Positions 1 to 10,412 of a DNA stretch of 64,000 nucleotides are shown here, piece after piece. The stretch's first letter is position 1. Every line of letters begins with the position of its first letter. The notes beneath the pieces are model-generated. The model did no database searches. It saw only the letters and a program-made list of their open reading frames with translations, and was not told where the DNA came from. This DNA comes from Iris pallida. Its lineage: Eukaryota > Streptophyta > Magnoliopsida > Asparagales > Iridaceae. The DNA is taken from assembly GCA_029216955.1 (NCBI GenBank), contig JANAVB010002199.1, positions 11,608,585-11,672,584 on the forward strand, written 5' to 3'. The position numbers and the translations under genes were made by a program.

Positions 1-821
1 TCAATATAATGCATTGCTTGTGTTGAGGTGTGCACATGAGGTGTAGTGGGGCACAAGTTTATGCCATGTGGGAGTATTTTTCTAGAAGAAAAAAGGATTA
101 AATCCAACAAGGATGCAAGTTTATTTTTGTTGTACGGAATCGGACTCGGACACAGACTCCAGGATGTCTCGTGCATGCACGGGAGTGTTCGTAGGATAGG
201 CGTGGACTGGCACGCTTTTATGCTGATTATGGGATGATCTAAAATATCAAACTCTATTTTTGAGTATTGGTATTTTAGTCCCACATCGGATAGGAGAAGA
301 GGTGAAGTCTCAACTCCACTCTATAAATAGAGCCCCTTGGCCTCCTTTGAAAGATGCACCAAGAAGAGAATTAAGGAAGTCTGTAAAGTCCAGGAAGCCC
401 GTTCAAGTCTCAAATATTGACTTACAAGCGTTCCAGAAGTTCTTCGTGAACTTGCTGGTTCCTGGGAGCAGATCGTCTTGGGGCGAATCTTTCTTTAATT
501 ACCCCAGTAAGAACCTTTCCTCTTCTTCTTTCTTTTTTTTCTTTCTTCTCCTTCATCTGAGTTGTAACTCAGTTCTGTCCGTCTGCAACTGCGATAGCAA
601 GGAAGAATGTGAGATTTATTTTTTGAACTCAGTTTTGTCCGTCAACAACTAGGATTACGAGGAAGAACGTGAGATTTACTTTCTGATTATTGTTGCTTTT
701 GTAATCAGATTTATATTATAGTGTTCCTCTTGGATCTCAGAATAATCAGAAGGTGAACGTTTGTTGAACCTCTGATCTCGACATCGAGTCTACCATCTTT
801 GATCAAGCCTCGGAACTAACA
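1..821 (+). repeat. Left (5') LTR of Ty1/copia element, cut by window edge
   Basis: The sequence aligns with 22525-23356 nearly base for base, so about 67 bases of its 5' end lie before the window. It ends in CTAACA at 821, as does the right copy at 23356. It holds a TATA box at 322-329 and an AGTCCCACATCGG motif at 277-289. The small ORFs here are leader-like sequence, not genes. Compared with the right LTR it lacks about 18 bases near 495. No standard TGGTATCAGAGC primer site follows it. Confidence 0.9.
322..329 (+). promoter_or_regulatory. TATA box of the copia LTR promoter
   Basis: TATAAATA lies in the LTR about 33 bases after the second AGTCCCACATCGG motif. The same box is at 22846-22853 in the right LTR. 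It is the likely core promoter for the element RNA. Confidence 0.7.
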
Positions 822-844
822 ATCTCAAAGCAAGATCCTTGTAG

Positions 845-970
845 ATGGAAAACACTCGTGCTTCTCTCATCGATACCAGCTTTAACAAGTTGGAGAAATT
901 CGACGGAGAATATTTCCAAATCTGGAAGAGAAAGGTCACCCTTAATCTTCAACTCGTGGACGTAGACCAT
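845..970 (+). pseudogene. Copia gag, N-terminal fragment (split by insertion)
   Basis: The reading frame opens at ATG 845, 24 bases after the LTR, and starts MENTRASLIDTSFNKLEKF, followed by a tryptophan-containing G-E-Y-F-Q-I-W stretch typical of the N terminus of plant copia Gag (capsid-like, UBN2/DUF4219 type). The frame is cut after base 970 by the Tat-like element, and the same protein resumes at 17756. Gag would form the cytoplasmic particle that packages element RNA. The break makes this copy non-functional. Confidence 0.8.
966..970 (+). repeat. Target site duplication ACCAT (left copy)
   Basis: ACCAT precedes the TG at 971 and recurs at 17751-17755 just after the CA at 17750. A 5-bp duplication is what an LTR-retrotransposon integrase leaves, and it fixes both ends of the inserted element. 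Confidence 0.92.
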
Positions 971-1794
971 TGTTTGCAAAAATAAAAGTCTTTTTATTCA
1001 CAAACTTTGTAAGAAGAATACAATTGAATTCTGGGAAAGTACAACTATAGAAATCTGATCTGAAGACGATCGCTTTATTTCTTGGACGATGTGAACTTTG
1101 AAGACGATAGCCTCTGAAGAATGCAGCAGCACTTGGACAAGAACTTCTGATCTCTGATGATAATAATGATCTGATCCCCTTAATGAAGGACTTAAAACCA
1201 TTTTTATAGAGTTCTAGAAATAACTAATTTGTAGTTATTCTGGATTGCGCATGATGAACTGCGCTAGCAACAGACTGCGCAAATAGCAAACTGCACTGGC
1301 AGTTACTTGATCGTGGGCCAACTGTATTAGACGCGTGGCATTATTTGATTGAAATGCGCATAGTCGTGTACAGGCGGTTGCCACGTGGCGAGCAATTGAT
1401 GGCATGTAAGCCACGTAATAAATGTCAGTTATCTTGATGGATTGTGCCACTTGAAAAGTGCTAGCATCAGACTGTGCTGAGACTCAGGCTTGGTCAAACT
1501 GCGCTGAAGTTGAGCTGTCATACTGCGCTGGCTGTACAGCTATCCTCGAGCGCTGTGCTGCACAAGAAACGAAAGGACTCCTCGTTTATCGGGCTGTCAG
1601 CTGTCAGAAGATCGGATTTTTGTCACGTAATGATGGCACTGCCACGTCAGCATAGCTTGCTTGGGTGGTAGCACCGTTCAACTTGCACGTTTGAATTGTA
1701 GCGCAATCTGCCTCCTGCGCAATCCATTTGAAGAGTGCACAATTTAATTTCCTCTATTTATTTGATAAATGCAACTTGATTTTTAGGACCTACA
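971..1794 (-). repeat. 3' LTR of Tat-like element T1
   Basis: This 824-bp repeat matches 16942-17750 over its whole length with scattered substitutions. One 15-base difference near 1710 (about 17675 in the other copy) falls between short GCGCAATC repeats. It begins TGTTTGCAAA and ends GACCTACA. It is rich in CTGCGC/TTGCGC words. Small ORFs in it are shadows. Confidence 0.92.
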
Positions 1795-1808
1795 AGACCC
1801 CCTTCAAA
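1795..1808 (-). other. Polypurine tract of T1
   Basis: On the - strand the bases next to the 3' LTR read GAAGGGGGTCT. A purine run directly before the 3' LTR primes plus-strand DNA synthesis in LTR retrotransposons. Its place confirms that the element reads on the - strand. Confidence 0.75.
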
Positions 1809-1960
1809 GTTTTCAAAATTTGAAAATATTCAAAGTTACGAAATACTTTGAATTTTGAATTTAAAATCAAGTTGCGCAAGTTGCGATCTGACTGCGCGTT
1901 TGGAGGAATTAGCTCCGACTTTTGTGCCGCAATCGGAGGTAGCCGTTACACTTAAAAAAC

Positions 1961-1968
1961 TATAAATA
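1961..1968 (+). promoter_or_regulatory. TATA box of the antisense PMD gene
   Basis: TATAAATA lies 109 bases before the ATG at 2077, in the 282-bp stretch between the T1 3' LTR and the antisense gene. Pyrimidine-rich sequence follows it, as at many plant start sites. It faces the + strand, opposite to gag-pol. Confidence 0.65.
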
Positions 1969-2185
1969 GTTTCTTTTTTTCTTTCTTTCATCCTTTACTC
2001 ATTTTTCGACTGTTCAAGAGACAAAAGCTTCCGTTCCTTCTCTGGCTACTTCTTCTCCTTCCCACCGACGATAGTGATGGCTCCCAAGCGTACAACCACT
2101 GAGAAGGACAAGGCCCCCGCCGAGCCTTCGACTCGGGTTGCGCCCCGAATTTCTTGTCATGAAACAAGTCATCCAGCATTGCAAG

Positions 2186-2641
2186 GTAAATGACGAACGA
2201 AGATCGAAACCCTTTTTAGGGTTCTTGATATTTTTAGACCTTCATACCTCTCTCTTTTTAGAGATTGATGGTATTTGCGCCACCCTATTTAGGGTTTCGG
2301 TTGCATTCACAATAGTTTTCATTTTTATGAAAACTATACTCTTGCACAATCGGATGGAAAGCGCTGACAAAATATTTGGCGCAATCTACCGTTTTGCACA
2401 ATTCAGTTATGCCAGCGCAAACTAATGTCTTGCACAAGTATGTTAGCGCAAACTGATGTCTTGTGCAAGCTGACTGTGCTGGCGTAATCTGACAATTTGC
2501 GCAAGCTGACTGTGTTGGCGCAATCTGATAACTTGCGCAAGCTGACTGTGTTGGCGCAATCTGATAACTTGCACAAATTGATGATCTTTTGTAGAATTTT
2601 GCTTTTGTATGTACTGATCTTGTTTTCTTTATTTGATGCAG
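2186..2641 (+). other. Intron 1 of the antisense gene
   Basis: It starts AAG/GTAAAT and ends TTGATGCAG. The spare G of exon 1 joins TT of exon 2 to give a valine codon in the open frame. An ORF that seems to start at 2497 is intron sequence; its hydrophobic stretch is not a real signal or membrane segment. Confidence 0.7.
2469..2576. repeat. 36-bp tandem repeat, three units, in intron 1
   Basis: Three copies of a 36-base unit starting GCTGACTGTG and containing GCGCAATCTGA and TTGCGCAAG lie head to tail. Looser copies of the same words extend back to about 2345. The same TGCGC words crowd the T1 LTRs. Confidence 0.85.
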
Positions 2642-5600
2642 TTAACCTCAGGGAAGACCCCAATTATGAGGTCTTTGCAGGATCTTTGGCTGAACCTGAA
2701 TATACAGAAGATCTATCTCATGTGACATTCCCTCAGTACGCCTTACCGTCATCTCGGCAAGCCATATTGATTGCTCAGGACAATAAGACTTTGCTGTGTT
2801 TGATGAATGGACAGCCTCTTCAGACTGCTGACACAGTTACTCATAAGAAGCTGTTGTTCTTGTTTGGTGAGGCCTTTGACAAGAACTCTCAGCCAAGACC
2901 TCGAATAGAACAGAGACTTATCCAGAGGGGCGAGAAGACAATCCTTCTGCCGGAGATCTCTAGATGCTTTCCTCTATCTCGATATGCTTTTGCAAGCTAT
3001 CCAAGAAGAATAGAATGGGATATAACTCCACTTCAGCAAGCCCGAACAGGGAACATCTGTGTCAAGAAGGGGTCTGGCAGCAAGGATATATTTTACAATT
3101 CCTCTGAGCGCCATAGCTCCTTGTTTAGAGGACTAAAGCCCGGCTGTAACCCACCAGAAGATTCTTCCTTGCTGCTACCAGTAAGAACTCCAATATTCGC
3201 AAATGAGTTTGCGAAAGTAGAAGAAAGGTATCCGGATCAGGAGTTGCGGCTGACAGGCCTCGTGAACCCGGATAACAAGAGATGGATCTGTATAGCCAAT
3301 TGGATATTGGTCCAATTTAAAGAGCGGCTTAAGGAGATTAATCTATACCAAGCAGTGTATGCCACTGTTTATGGCTTTCCCCCCAATCCTCATCTATTCC
3401 TTGCGTTAGCCGAGAGATACAACTATAGAACCGGGACGTTCATGACGTCCCGCGGAGAGATCGAGTTAGCTTTGCATGAGATGAAGTACATCTCCAGGCT
3501 GCCAATGAGGGATATCCCCTATGAAGAGTTTGTCCCAACAAACTATGAATTGGACAAACTGCGTGAGGAGAATGCTGATATGGTGGCTGTGTTTGAAGAC
3601 CTACTATGTCACTACAAGATCTGTTCTCTCTATTACAAGAGTGGCACATCTGGCACCTGCTATTCCACTAAATAGCTGTCATATCTCTTTCTCAACCACA
3701 TCATTGAGAAGAAGACCAAGGAGCACGAAAAATACAATCCTAACTTTTTTCGACCACTCAGCAATAGTTAAGTGATAGGGCTAATGGAGACACATGGAGA
3801 TATGGATATCAAGATCGAAGATGATCTTCAATATCCCCCTCTGAAGAAAGATGACATTATTAAGAGTTACATAAGGATGGGCTATAGGCCCATGTCGAAG
3901 GAGGCCCAGTTGGCGGGTTTCCTCACTTACTGGCTCTGACGATACGTCGTCCCTGGGGCCAGTGCGGTCGACCGCTTCCACCGCGGTGTACTTTTTGTAG
4001 CTGTCCGTCTGGTCTTCGGCTATCGGATGGATCTGCTGTCAGCAATGACATACAGAGTGAACGTCGGCCTTCGCCACTTCGTCGATTCAATGATTAAAGG
4101 GAAAGGCGAGAAAGGACACTTCCTCCGGCTGGAACTGCCATACACATACTTGTTCAGATGGCTGCTTCTACACCATCCTTCACTAATGAATCCAGATATG
4201 GGGGCAGTGGGTGTCAGCTTTTTGAGAAGATTTTCTGGATGCAAGTGGATTTACACTACTTTAAGAGATTGCCGACGCGCACTGAATCTCGGTAGAGGAT
4301 GGAGCTTCTACTGCGTTACCCCTACGGTCGGTTATGAGCATATGTCTACAAACCTTATGGACTCCGAGAGGATGCAGCCTTTGGGCCACACATCTTTCGA
4401 TTGGATGAGGACAATCTGGCCATCACACCTGGTATATCGATTCGAGGATGAATGCTATCTCGAGCCTTATCTTCCCAGCCGTTTTGCGCGCCAATTCGGT
4501 TATGACCAGTTCCATGTAGGTAATGCTATCACATGCCTACAAGGAAAAGGGTTTTTAATTGATGGAGCCCGGGCTTGGGCATATTACAATGCTCGGGATA
4601 CCATGACGATGTTCTCGATGCCGTCCAGAAATGATCGAGGTCCTCGTATGCTGTATACGTACTCGATCTTCTATACATCCGCAAACACTTTTGATGAAAA
4701 CTTCAATCTGGCAGACAGCTTCGCGACTGCGACTCGATTCAAGAAAGGGGCACTTGTTCTGGTGGTTCCTGGTAATAATGAGGAGCATGAGCCGACCGAT
4801 GCACCGTTAGAAGCTTCGAGGGAAGCTAACTTCCCTGAAGAAGTTTACGAGCCGTTGTGCGTCTCCCTAAAAGTTATAAGATCTCCGGCCAAGGAGAAGA
4901 AGAGGAAGGCCGAAGAACCTTCTTCTCCAATCTCTAAGAAGAAGATTGTTTTTGAATCATCGGAAAGGGTCACTACCCGGTCGTAATCTCGACAACAGGC
5001 TGAGTCAATTCAGAGAAAAGAGGCGACGACCCCGACCTCCATTCAAAGACAAGACCATGCTATAGACGCAGAGAGCCCGGAGAGACCTCTACGCAGAAAG
5101 AAAATAGTCTTCAGAAGAAAAAAAGTAGTCACTCCTCCAAGACCTATCCTGGCATCGGTCCTGCAAGTGCGATCGCCGGAGTTATGATGTCGTCTCCTAC
5201 ACCTGCCCTTGAGCCCAGACAGGAATCTCCCAATACAGAGAAGAAGGACGAGGGTGTAGAGACAAGAGAGGAGATCGTGGAGACAGAGGATGAAGCTGCA
5301 AAGATAAGAGAGGCGACTGCAACTCTGATTCCAATCAACGAGTCAGAAACGTCTCTTGACGTATTGTGATCTCCTACACTTGCACCGAAAACTGCCCATC
5401 TTCCGACTTCTCCAAGATCACTTCGTGCTGAAGAAGACAAATTAATGATTGAGGCTCTAGAAGGCTGTGACTTCGGTTTCCGTGATGATATAGATCCGGT
5501 CGCCGCAAGTGATAGCGAGGAAGCCCGAGAAGAAGGTGTGGAGGATGATGAAGAAACATCAGCCGAGACTGTTAATGATACTCCAAATCCGGAAGAGGAT

Positions 5601-6863
5601 GCTGATGCTTATGCATCCCAAGAAAAGAATGCTGACAGAGCACCGGAGGAAGCTACTGTCACTGATCCAAGAGGTATTGACTGATATTGATAAGCTTCTT
5701 TTATAGATTAAATAACTGACATCTTATTTTTCATTTATGCAGAAATTCAATCTTTTCTACTTTCTCCAGCATGCACTGATATAGTGCCAACAACATCAAT
5801 AGCTAGCAGCAGTCGACATTTTTCAGGCGGCTCCGAAGCAGGAAGTAGTCAGGCAGTAATGTCTGAAGCTACCTCTGCTAGGCTGCAACCTATGTCAACA
5901 GACGACAAACTTGTCGCTAGACCCAGCAATGGTAAGCTTGCCTTTATTTTTGATCCTTTTTGATAGTCGTTAATGACAGCAAACTGATGGTGTTTATTTG
6001 ATTTCGCAGAGGAACATCTGGGACGGGCAACGAGCTCTACCATGGCTCCCTTGTCTAGAGAGACCTCAGTTCATATTCAAGAAGTTGAACGTCTACCTGT
6101 ACAAGCATCTGCTGCTTCAACTTCTACAGGAGTAGTTGCTACACCTGGCACAGCGGCTACTAACAAATTTATAATTGGTTCCTTCACTAACCTCTTCTTC
6201 ACTTCCTTAGGACCCTTAGTGGAAAGGGTAATGGAAAAAGAGAATGTTGGTTTCATCACCGTTAGAACCCCAACTACTTATCTGATAGGTGCTATCCGAA
6301 GTCAAGGCGATGAAGCTCAAGTCGCCTATCTTGAACACATAATGGATGAGCTGGAAGCATCAATTAAGATCTACAAAGATCTTAATCGGGGGGAAGTAGA
6401 GTCCCTAGTAAATGCTAAGTTTGAACGGATGACTCGCGAAGCTAAAGTCACAAAATCTGCTTTCCAAACTTTTTTGGACACTTATGCCACAAAGGCTTCA
6501 GAATATGATTCCCGAATGGAGACATTAGCGTCTGCTGCTGGGGAAAAAGAAAGGAAGGTTACTGAGCTGTAAGCAGAGTTTGCTCGTCTTCAGGAAGAGT
6601 TAAAAATCGTTCAGCTTGCTCTTGAGGAAGAGACGACACAACATAAAGCTGCCGTTCAGCAACTTGACATTCTAACCCACGAGAAGAATGAGTTTATCAC
6701 TTTCCATCAAGATGAAATTGCTCGCCGCCTAGTGACCTTGCCATCCTTTGATGATGAATCTGGAATGGCGGAAGCTAGAAGGCAGGTGTTGGATTCGCGT
6801 GAGGGACGACTCCAATCATTGAAGCAGCAGATAGCTAGTTTGATGACACCTCCAGCTGAATAA

Positions 6864-7166
6864 GGAAATTTTTGTATTTTCTCTTTCTTTATGATATATC
6901 TTTTTGTAACGCCTTATATTTTGATTAATGAAAAGACATTATTTTTTTGGCTCTATTATTTTTTGTATATCCCATTAAGGATATAAATAATAGCGATGGA
7001 AAATATATTCAGAGGTTCAGGACATGATACATTTCTTGAGTTAGAAAATAATTATATTCATTATATCTGCTCAGAGGTAATGTGGACATGGCAGAATATA
7101 ATTCGTTGAATATCATTATTTTGGTAGACAACTTAATCAGAGGTAAATATGTGACAAATCGCTGAT
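6864..7166. other. AT-rich 3' flank of the antisense gene
   Basis: No gene is seen. The first 80 bases are T-rich with a TGATTAATGAAAAG stretch that could serve as a plant polyadenylation region. The rest is AT-rich spacer before a minisatellite. Confidence 0.4.
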
Positions 7167-7607
7167 ATGAATGAACGGATGAATCGTCAAAGTGCATGAA
7201 CGAAATGAATCGTTTGGAATGAACGGATGAACCGTCAGATGAATTGAATGAACGGGTGAACCGTCGAATGGATGGAATGAACGGGTGAACTATCGGATGA
7301 ATGTAATGAATGGATGAACCGTCGGATGAATGGAATGAACAGGTGAACCATCGAATGAATGTAATGAATGGGCGAACCGTCGAATGAATGGAATGAACGG
7401 ACGAACCGTCGAATAAATGGAATGAACGGGTGAACCGTCGAATGAATGGAATGAACGGGTGAACCTTCGGATGAATGTAATAAACGAGCAAACTGTCAAA
7501 TGAATGTAATGAATGGTTGAACCGTCAAATGAATGGAATGAACGGGTGAACCGTCGGATGAACGGATGAACCGTCAAATGAACGGGTGAACCGTCGGATG
7601 AATGTAA
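7167..7607. repeat. 29-bp minisatellite inside T1
   Basis: A unit of the form ATGAATGGAATGAACGGGTG plus AACCGTCGA recurs about 14-15 times with point changes and some shortened 20-base units. It lies between the two antisense units. The long - strand ORFs that read F-I-R-R-F-T-R-S-F-H repeats come from this array and are not genes. Confidence 0.88.
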
Positions 7608-7655
7608 TAAATGTTGCGAAGAACGCGTTGCTTCGATGTTTCAAGAATCTCCGCC

Positions 7656-7663
7656 TATAAATA
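7656..7663 (+). promoter_or_regulatory. TATA box of second antisense unit
   Basis: TATAAATA lies just after the minisatellite and 47 bases before the ATG at 7710, which would leave a leader of roughly 20 bases. It is the same octamer that precedes the PMD gene. Confidence 0.6.
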
Positions 7664-7709
7664 GAACATAAATTTAGATGGAATGATCACTTTCACTTTT
7701 AACAAGAAA

Positions 7710-7976
7710 ATGTCGTCTGAAGATGCATCGAAGAATGCTGAGATCGCCCCGAAGGTTGAAGCGGTTACTGAAGAATGTCCAGTCGAGATGACCCAGCCCA
7801 AGCAGACAGAGGCCGACGAAGGTTCGTCTGCACCCAAGCCACCTCGGGATATCTTGGACTTTCTACTTGAACCAGGGACGACGGACGAGGAGGAAGCCAT
7901 GAGGATAGCCGCTTGCAAATTTTCTGGTGGGTTCGAGCAAGGATGTTCTCTACTCTTTTGCCGATTACATTTTTGA
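7710..7976 (+). CDS. Short acidic antisense ORF in T1, unknown function
   Basis: From ATG 7710 this encodes 88 residues starting MSSEDASKNAEIAPKVEAV, rich in E, D, P and A. An upstream in-frame ATG at 7683 would add nine residues; 7710 is preferred because it is purine-flanked and a usual distance from the TATA box. No domain is recognised. The last 15 or so residues, rich in cysteine and phenylalanine, differ in style from the acidic body, so the frame may be truncated by a shift. Just downstream (7978-8043) is a 33-bp imperfect tandem duplication, then AATAAAAT-like polyadenylation sequence near 8058-8075. Pol ends at 8118 on the other strand, so the two units converge. It could be a small real gene, a relic exon, or chance. 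Confidence 0.45.
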   Translation: MSSEDASKNAEIAPKVEAVTEECPVEMTQPKQTEADEGSSAPKPPRDILDFLLEPGTTDEEEAMRIAACKFSGGFEQGCSLLFCRLHF

Positions 7977-8117
7977 AAAGGACGGTAGTGGTCCTCGTCC
8001 TATCTTCAAGAAGGACGATAGTGATTCTCGTCCATGATATCTTGTAACACCATTTATGATAAAATAAAATAAAATTTTATTTATGAACTGTTTTGTCGTA
8101 TTTACAAGAAATTTCAT

Positions 8118-9250
8118 TTACATTAATACATAGTACTTTTTAAGGAATTTTCCATTGATAGGCATCATTGCAACTCGACCGTCCAACTCTGTAAGTTGAT
8201 AGGCTCCATTTGAGAAGACTTTGCTCACAATATATGGACCTTCCCACTTTGCGTCGAATTTGCCTTTACTCATATGAGTCATGGTCATAAGACGCCTGAC
8301 GGTTAGAACCAGTTCTCCTTTCTGAAAAACTCTGACCTTAACTTTACGATTAAAAGCTTTTAAGATTCGAGCTTGATATAACTCAATATGCTGTTGAGCC
8401 AATAACCGTTTCTCATCGAGCGCTTCTAATTCTTGAAGTCGAAGGAGGTCGTTGTTCTCTGTAGTGAGCTCGTTGGCAATGGCAATCCGCAGGGATGGAA
8501 TCTGAAGTTCCAAAGGTAGAACTGATTCACAACCATACACAAGAAAAAAGGTGTACAACCTGTAGGGTTACAGACCGTAGTGCGGTAGGCCCATAAACAT
8601 TCTCCAAGTTTTTCACTCCAATTCCGTTTGTTAGTAGATACAAACTTCTTAAGGAGTTTGATAATAGTCTTGTTAAATGCTTCAGTTAAACCATTAGCAG
8701 CAAGATTTTAAGCTGTCGAAGCGACATTGTCAATCCGATGATCGTCACAAAATCTGGTAAACTTCTGGCTAATGAACTGTGGTCCATTGTCGTGAATGAT
8801 TCTTCGAGGTACATCAAATCTATAGATGACATGGTGTTTGACAAAGTTGATGACGCTACTGGTCTTAACTTCAGCCAGAGGTATAGCTTCAGCCCATTTG
8901 GAGAAGTAATCGGTTATAGCTAGTATGAACCGATGTCCTTTAAAAGAAGGAGGATTGATAGGACCTATAATATCCATGCCCCAAGCTTCAAAAGGCCAGG
9001 AAGCAGCAGTCGGATAAAGGAATTCTGACAGTTGATGTATGAAATCTGCGTAGATTTGACAAGCTCGACATTTCTTTACATATTCGATGGCATCCGATAC
9101 CATAGAGGGCCAGTAGTAACCCATGCGTCGGATACGGTCTTGCAGTTTAAGACCAGGTTGATGTGCTCTGCAAACACTATCATGAGCTTCACGTAAGACT
9201 TGCTTTGCTTCATCACCAGCAAGACAGCGTAAGAGAAGACCACCATACAT
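8118..9250 (-). pseudogene. T1 integrase (broken)
   Basis: The N-terminal zinc-binding H-H-C-C region reads on the - strand from about 9180 (H-D-S-V-C-R-A-H ... C-R-A-C-Q). The catalytic core shows the first aspartate in GMDIIGP and the second in HDNGPQF. A stop at 8708-8710 and a frame change between 8559 and 8707 separate this from the glutamate region and the C-terminal part (8118-8558). Integrase would join element DNA to the host chromosome in the nucleus. The frame ends at 8118 before the antisense units. Confidence 0.85.
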
Positions 9251-10037
9251 CGATAGAGAGTCTTGTTAGTCTGATTGTTGTAGAATCGTAGAGACCGTCG
9301 ACGAATACTCGTAGCCTCCTTAGGATCTTCAGGAAGTATATCATGGACCACGAAGTCGATGAAGGGAGTTCTCCAATCTTCACTGACAACATTGACCTCA
9401 GTAAAATTAATGAACTCAATATTGCAATTTTTTCGATGCAAAACAATTTCCGATTAGATACAACCACCACCTGTTGTCTTTTGACAGGTATGGCTAAGAC
9501 TGCCGCAAGATTGGACAAAGCATCTGCCTCAATATTGCAAGCTCCGCGGACATAGTCGATAAAAAAGGCTTTAAATGATGTAGCCATGTAAGTCGCAGTT
9601 TCACGATAAGGTACTAGATCTTGATGACGAACATCATAGGTTCTTCTAACCTGGTTAACAACCAGCTTGGAGTCGCCATAGACTTCAAGATATTCGACGT
9701 CTAGTTGTTTAGCTAATTGAAGGCCAATGAGTAGAGCGTTGTATTCTGCTACGTTGTTGGAACAGGGTTAATCTAGGGAATAGGCTCTTTGGATAGTTGA
9801 CCCGTCTGGAGAAACAAGAACAACCCCAACTCCTGCGACAATGGCACCATTCGGCCCGATCCTGGATGCACCGTCAAAGAATAGACGCCAAGTAAGAAAT
9901 TCTTCGGAGATCATATTTGATTCCAATGTCTCGTCTGGAATTTTATCGTAAAGTTTAGATGTTTCTGGAATAGGATGAGCCGCTAAGAAGTCCGCCAGTG
10001 CTTGACCCTTAATAGACTTTTGTGGAACATATACCAT
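9213..10037 (-). pseudogene. T1 second (archaeal-type) RNase H, broken
   Basis: The block WRLFFDGASR followed by GVGVVLVSPDG (near 9770-9895, - strand) is the start of the extra RNase H found in Tat-branch elements. Its end, with an E-A-D-A-L-S-N-L-A motif, is near 9500-9560. The part between (about 9590-9767) is interrupted. This enzyme type is thought to supplement the original RNase H that removes RNA from the RNA-DNA hybrid. Confidence 0.75.
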
Positions 10038-10145
10038 GTCATATTGGGCTAGCAGAATGGCCTATGTAGCCAGTCGAGAATTGAGTGTGCTTGGCTTCTT
10101 CATCAGTACCCAAAGAGGATTAACTCGGGAGATGACGTGAATGGT

Positions 10146-10385
10146 TTAGCCGATGATATAATGCCGAGTCTTTTGAACAGCGAACATAAGAGCTAAGCAA
10201 TCTTTCTCAACCGGACTATAACGGTGTTCAGCACCAATCATAGTACAACTAAGATAATAGATGGCTTGTTCATGGCCTTCTTTGTTCTTCTGGGCAAGTA
10301 AAGCACCCAATGAATGATCCTTAGCACAGACATACATTAAGAATGGTATGCCAGAGATTGGTGGCACCAAGACTGGTAGGTTCAT
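10146..10385 (-). pseudogene. T1 original gypsy RNase H, degenerate
   Basis: The segment follows RT in the element sense and includes L-G-A-L-L-A-Q, I-Y-Y-L-S and R-Y-S-P-V-E-K-D-C-L-A-L, which match gypsy RNase H order. The first catalytic aspartate position reads as C-A-K-D, a poor match. It is the first of two RNase H domains in the element. Confidence 0.7.
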
Positions 10386-10412
10386 GAGATATTATTTTAT
10401 GTCGTCAAATGC

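Larger units (their letters stand above)
2077..6863 (+). pseudogene. Antisense four-exon gene with plant-mobile-domain-like region, decayed
   Basis: Proposed exons are 2077-2185, 2642-5673, 5743-5931 and 6010-6863. Every intron begins GT and ends AG, and every junction is phase 1, so the frame carries through. The product would be about 1,390 residues. Exon 1 encodes MAPKRTTTEKDKAPAEPST. Exon 2 resembles the aminotransferase-like plant mobile domain (PMD): an L-F-L-A-L-A-E-R-Y block near 3400, then E-A-Q-L-A-G-F-L-T-Y-W-L near 3901, then a long conserved-looking part to about 4750. Lysine-rich nuclear-signal-like runs lie near 4890-4950 and 5090-5130, then an acidic E/D-rich tail. Exon 4 ends in likely coiled coil. 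In-frame stops lie at 3673, 3769, 3937, 4984, 5367 and 6570, with a one-base frame slip near 5170-5184. The function of PMD proteins carried by retroelements is unknown. The splice model is inferred from sequence only. Confidence 0.72.

Noticed and set aside
260..652. 130-residue ORF in the copia LTR (and 22826-23255) as a gene
   Set aside because: It lies within the LTR, differs between the two LTR copies and contains a T-run reading of F residues.
2497..2640. Apparent N terminus of the PMD protein with a hydrophobic segment, suggesting a membrane or env-like protein
   Set aside because: It is intron sequence before an AG acceptor, made of tandem repeats. The gene is also antisense and has no other membrane segment, so an env-like role is not supported.
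7009..7577. Two - strand ORFs with R-F-T-R-S-F-H repeats
   Set aside because: They are translations of the 29-bp minisatellite in T1.
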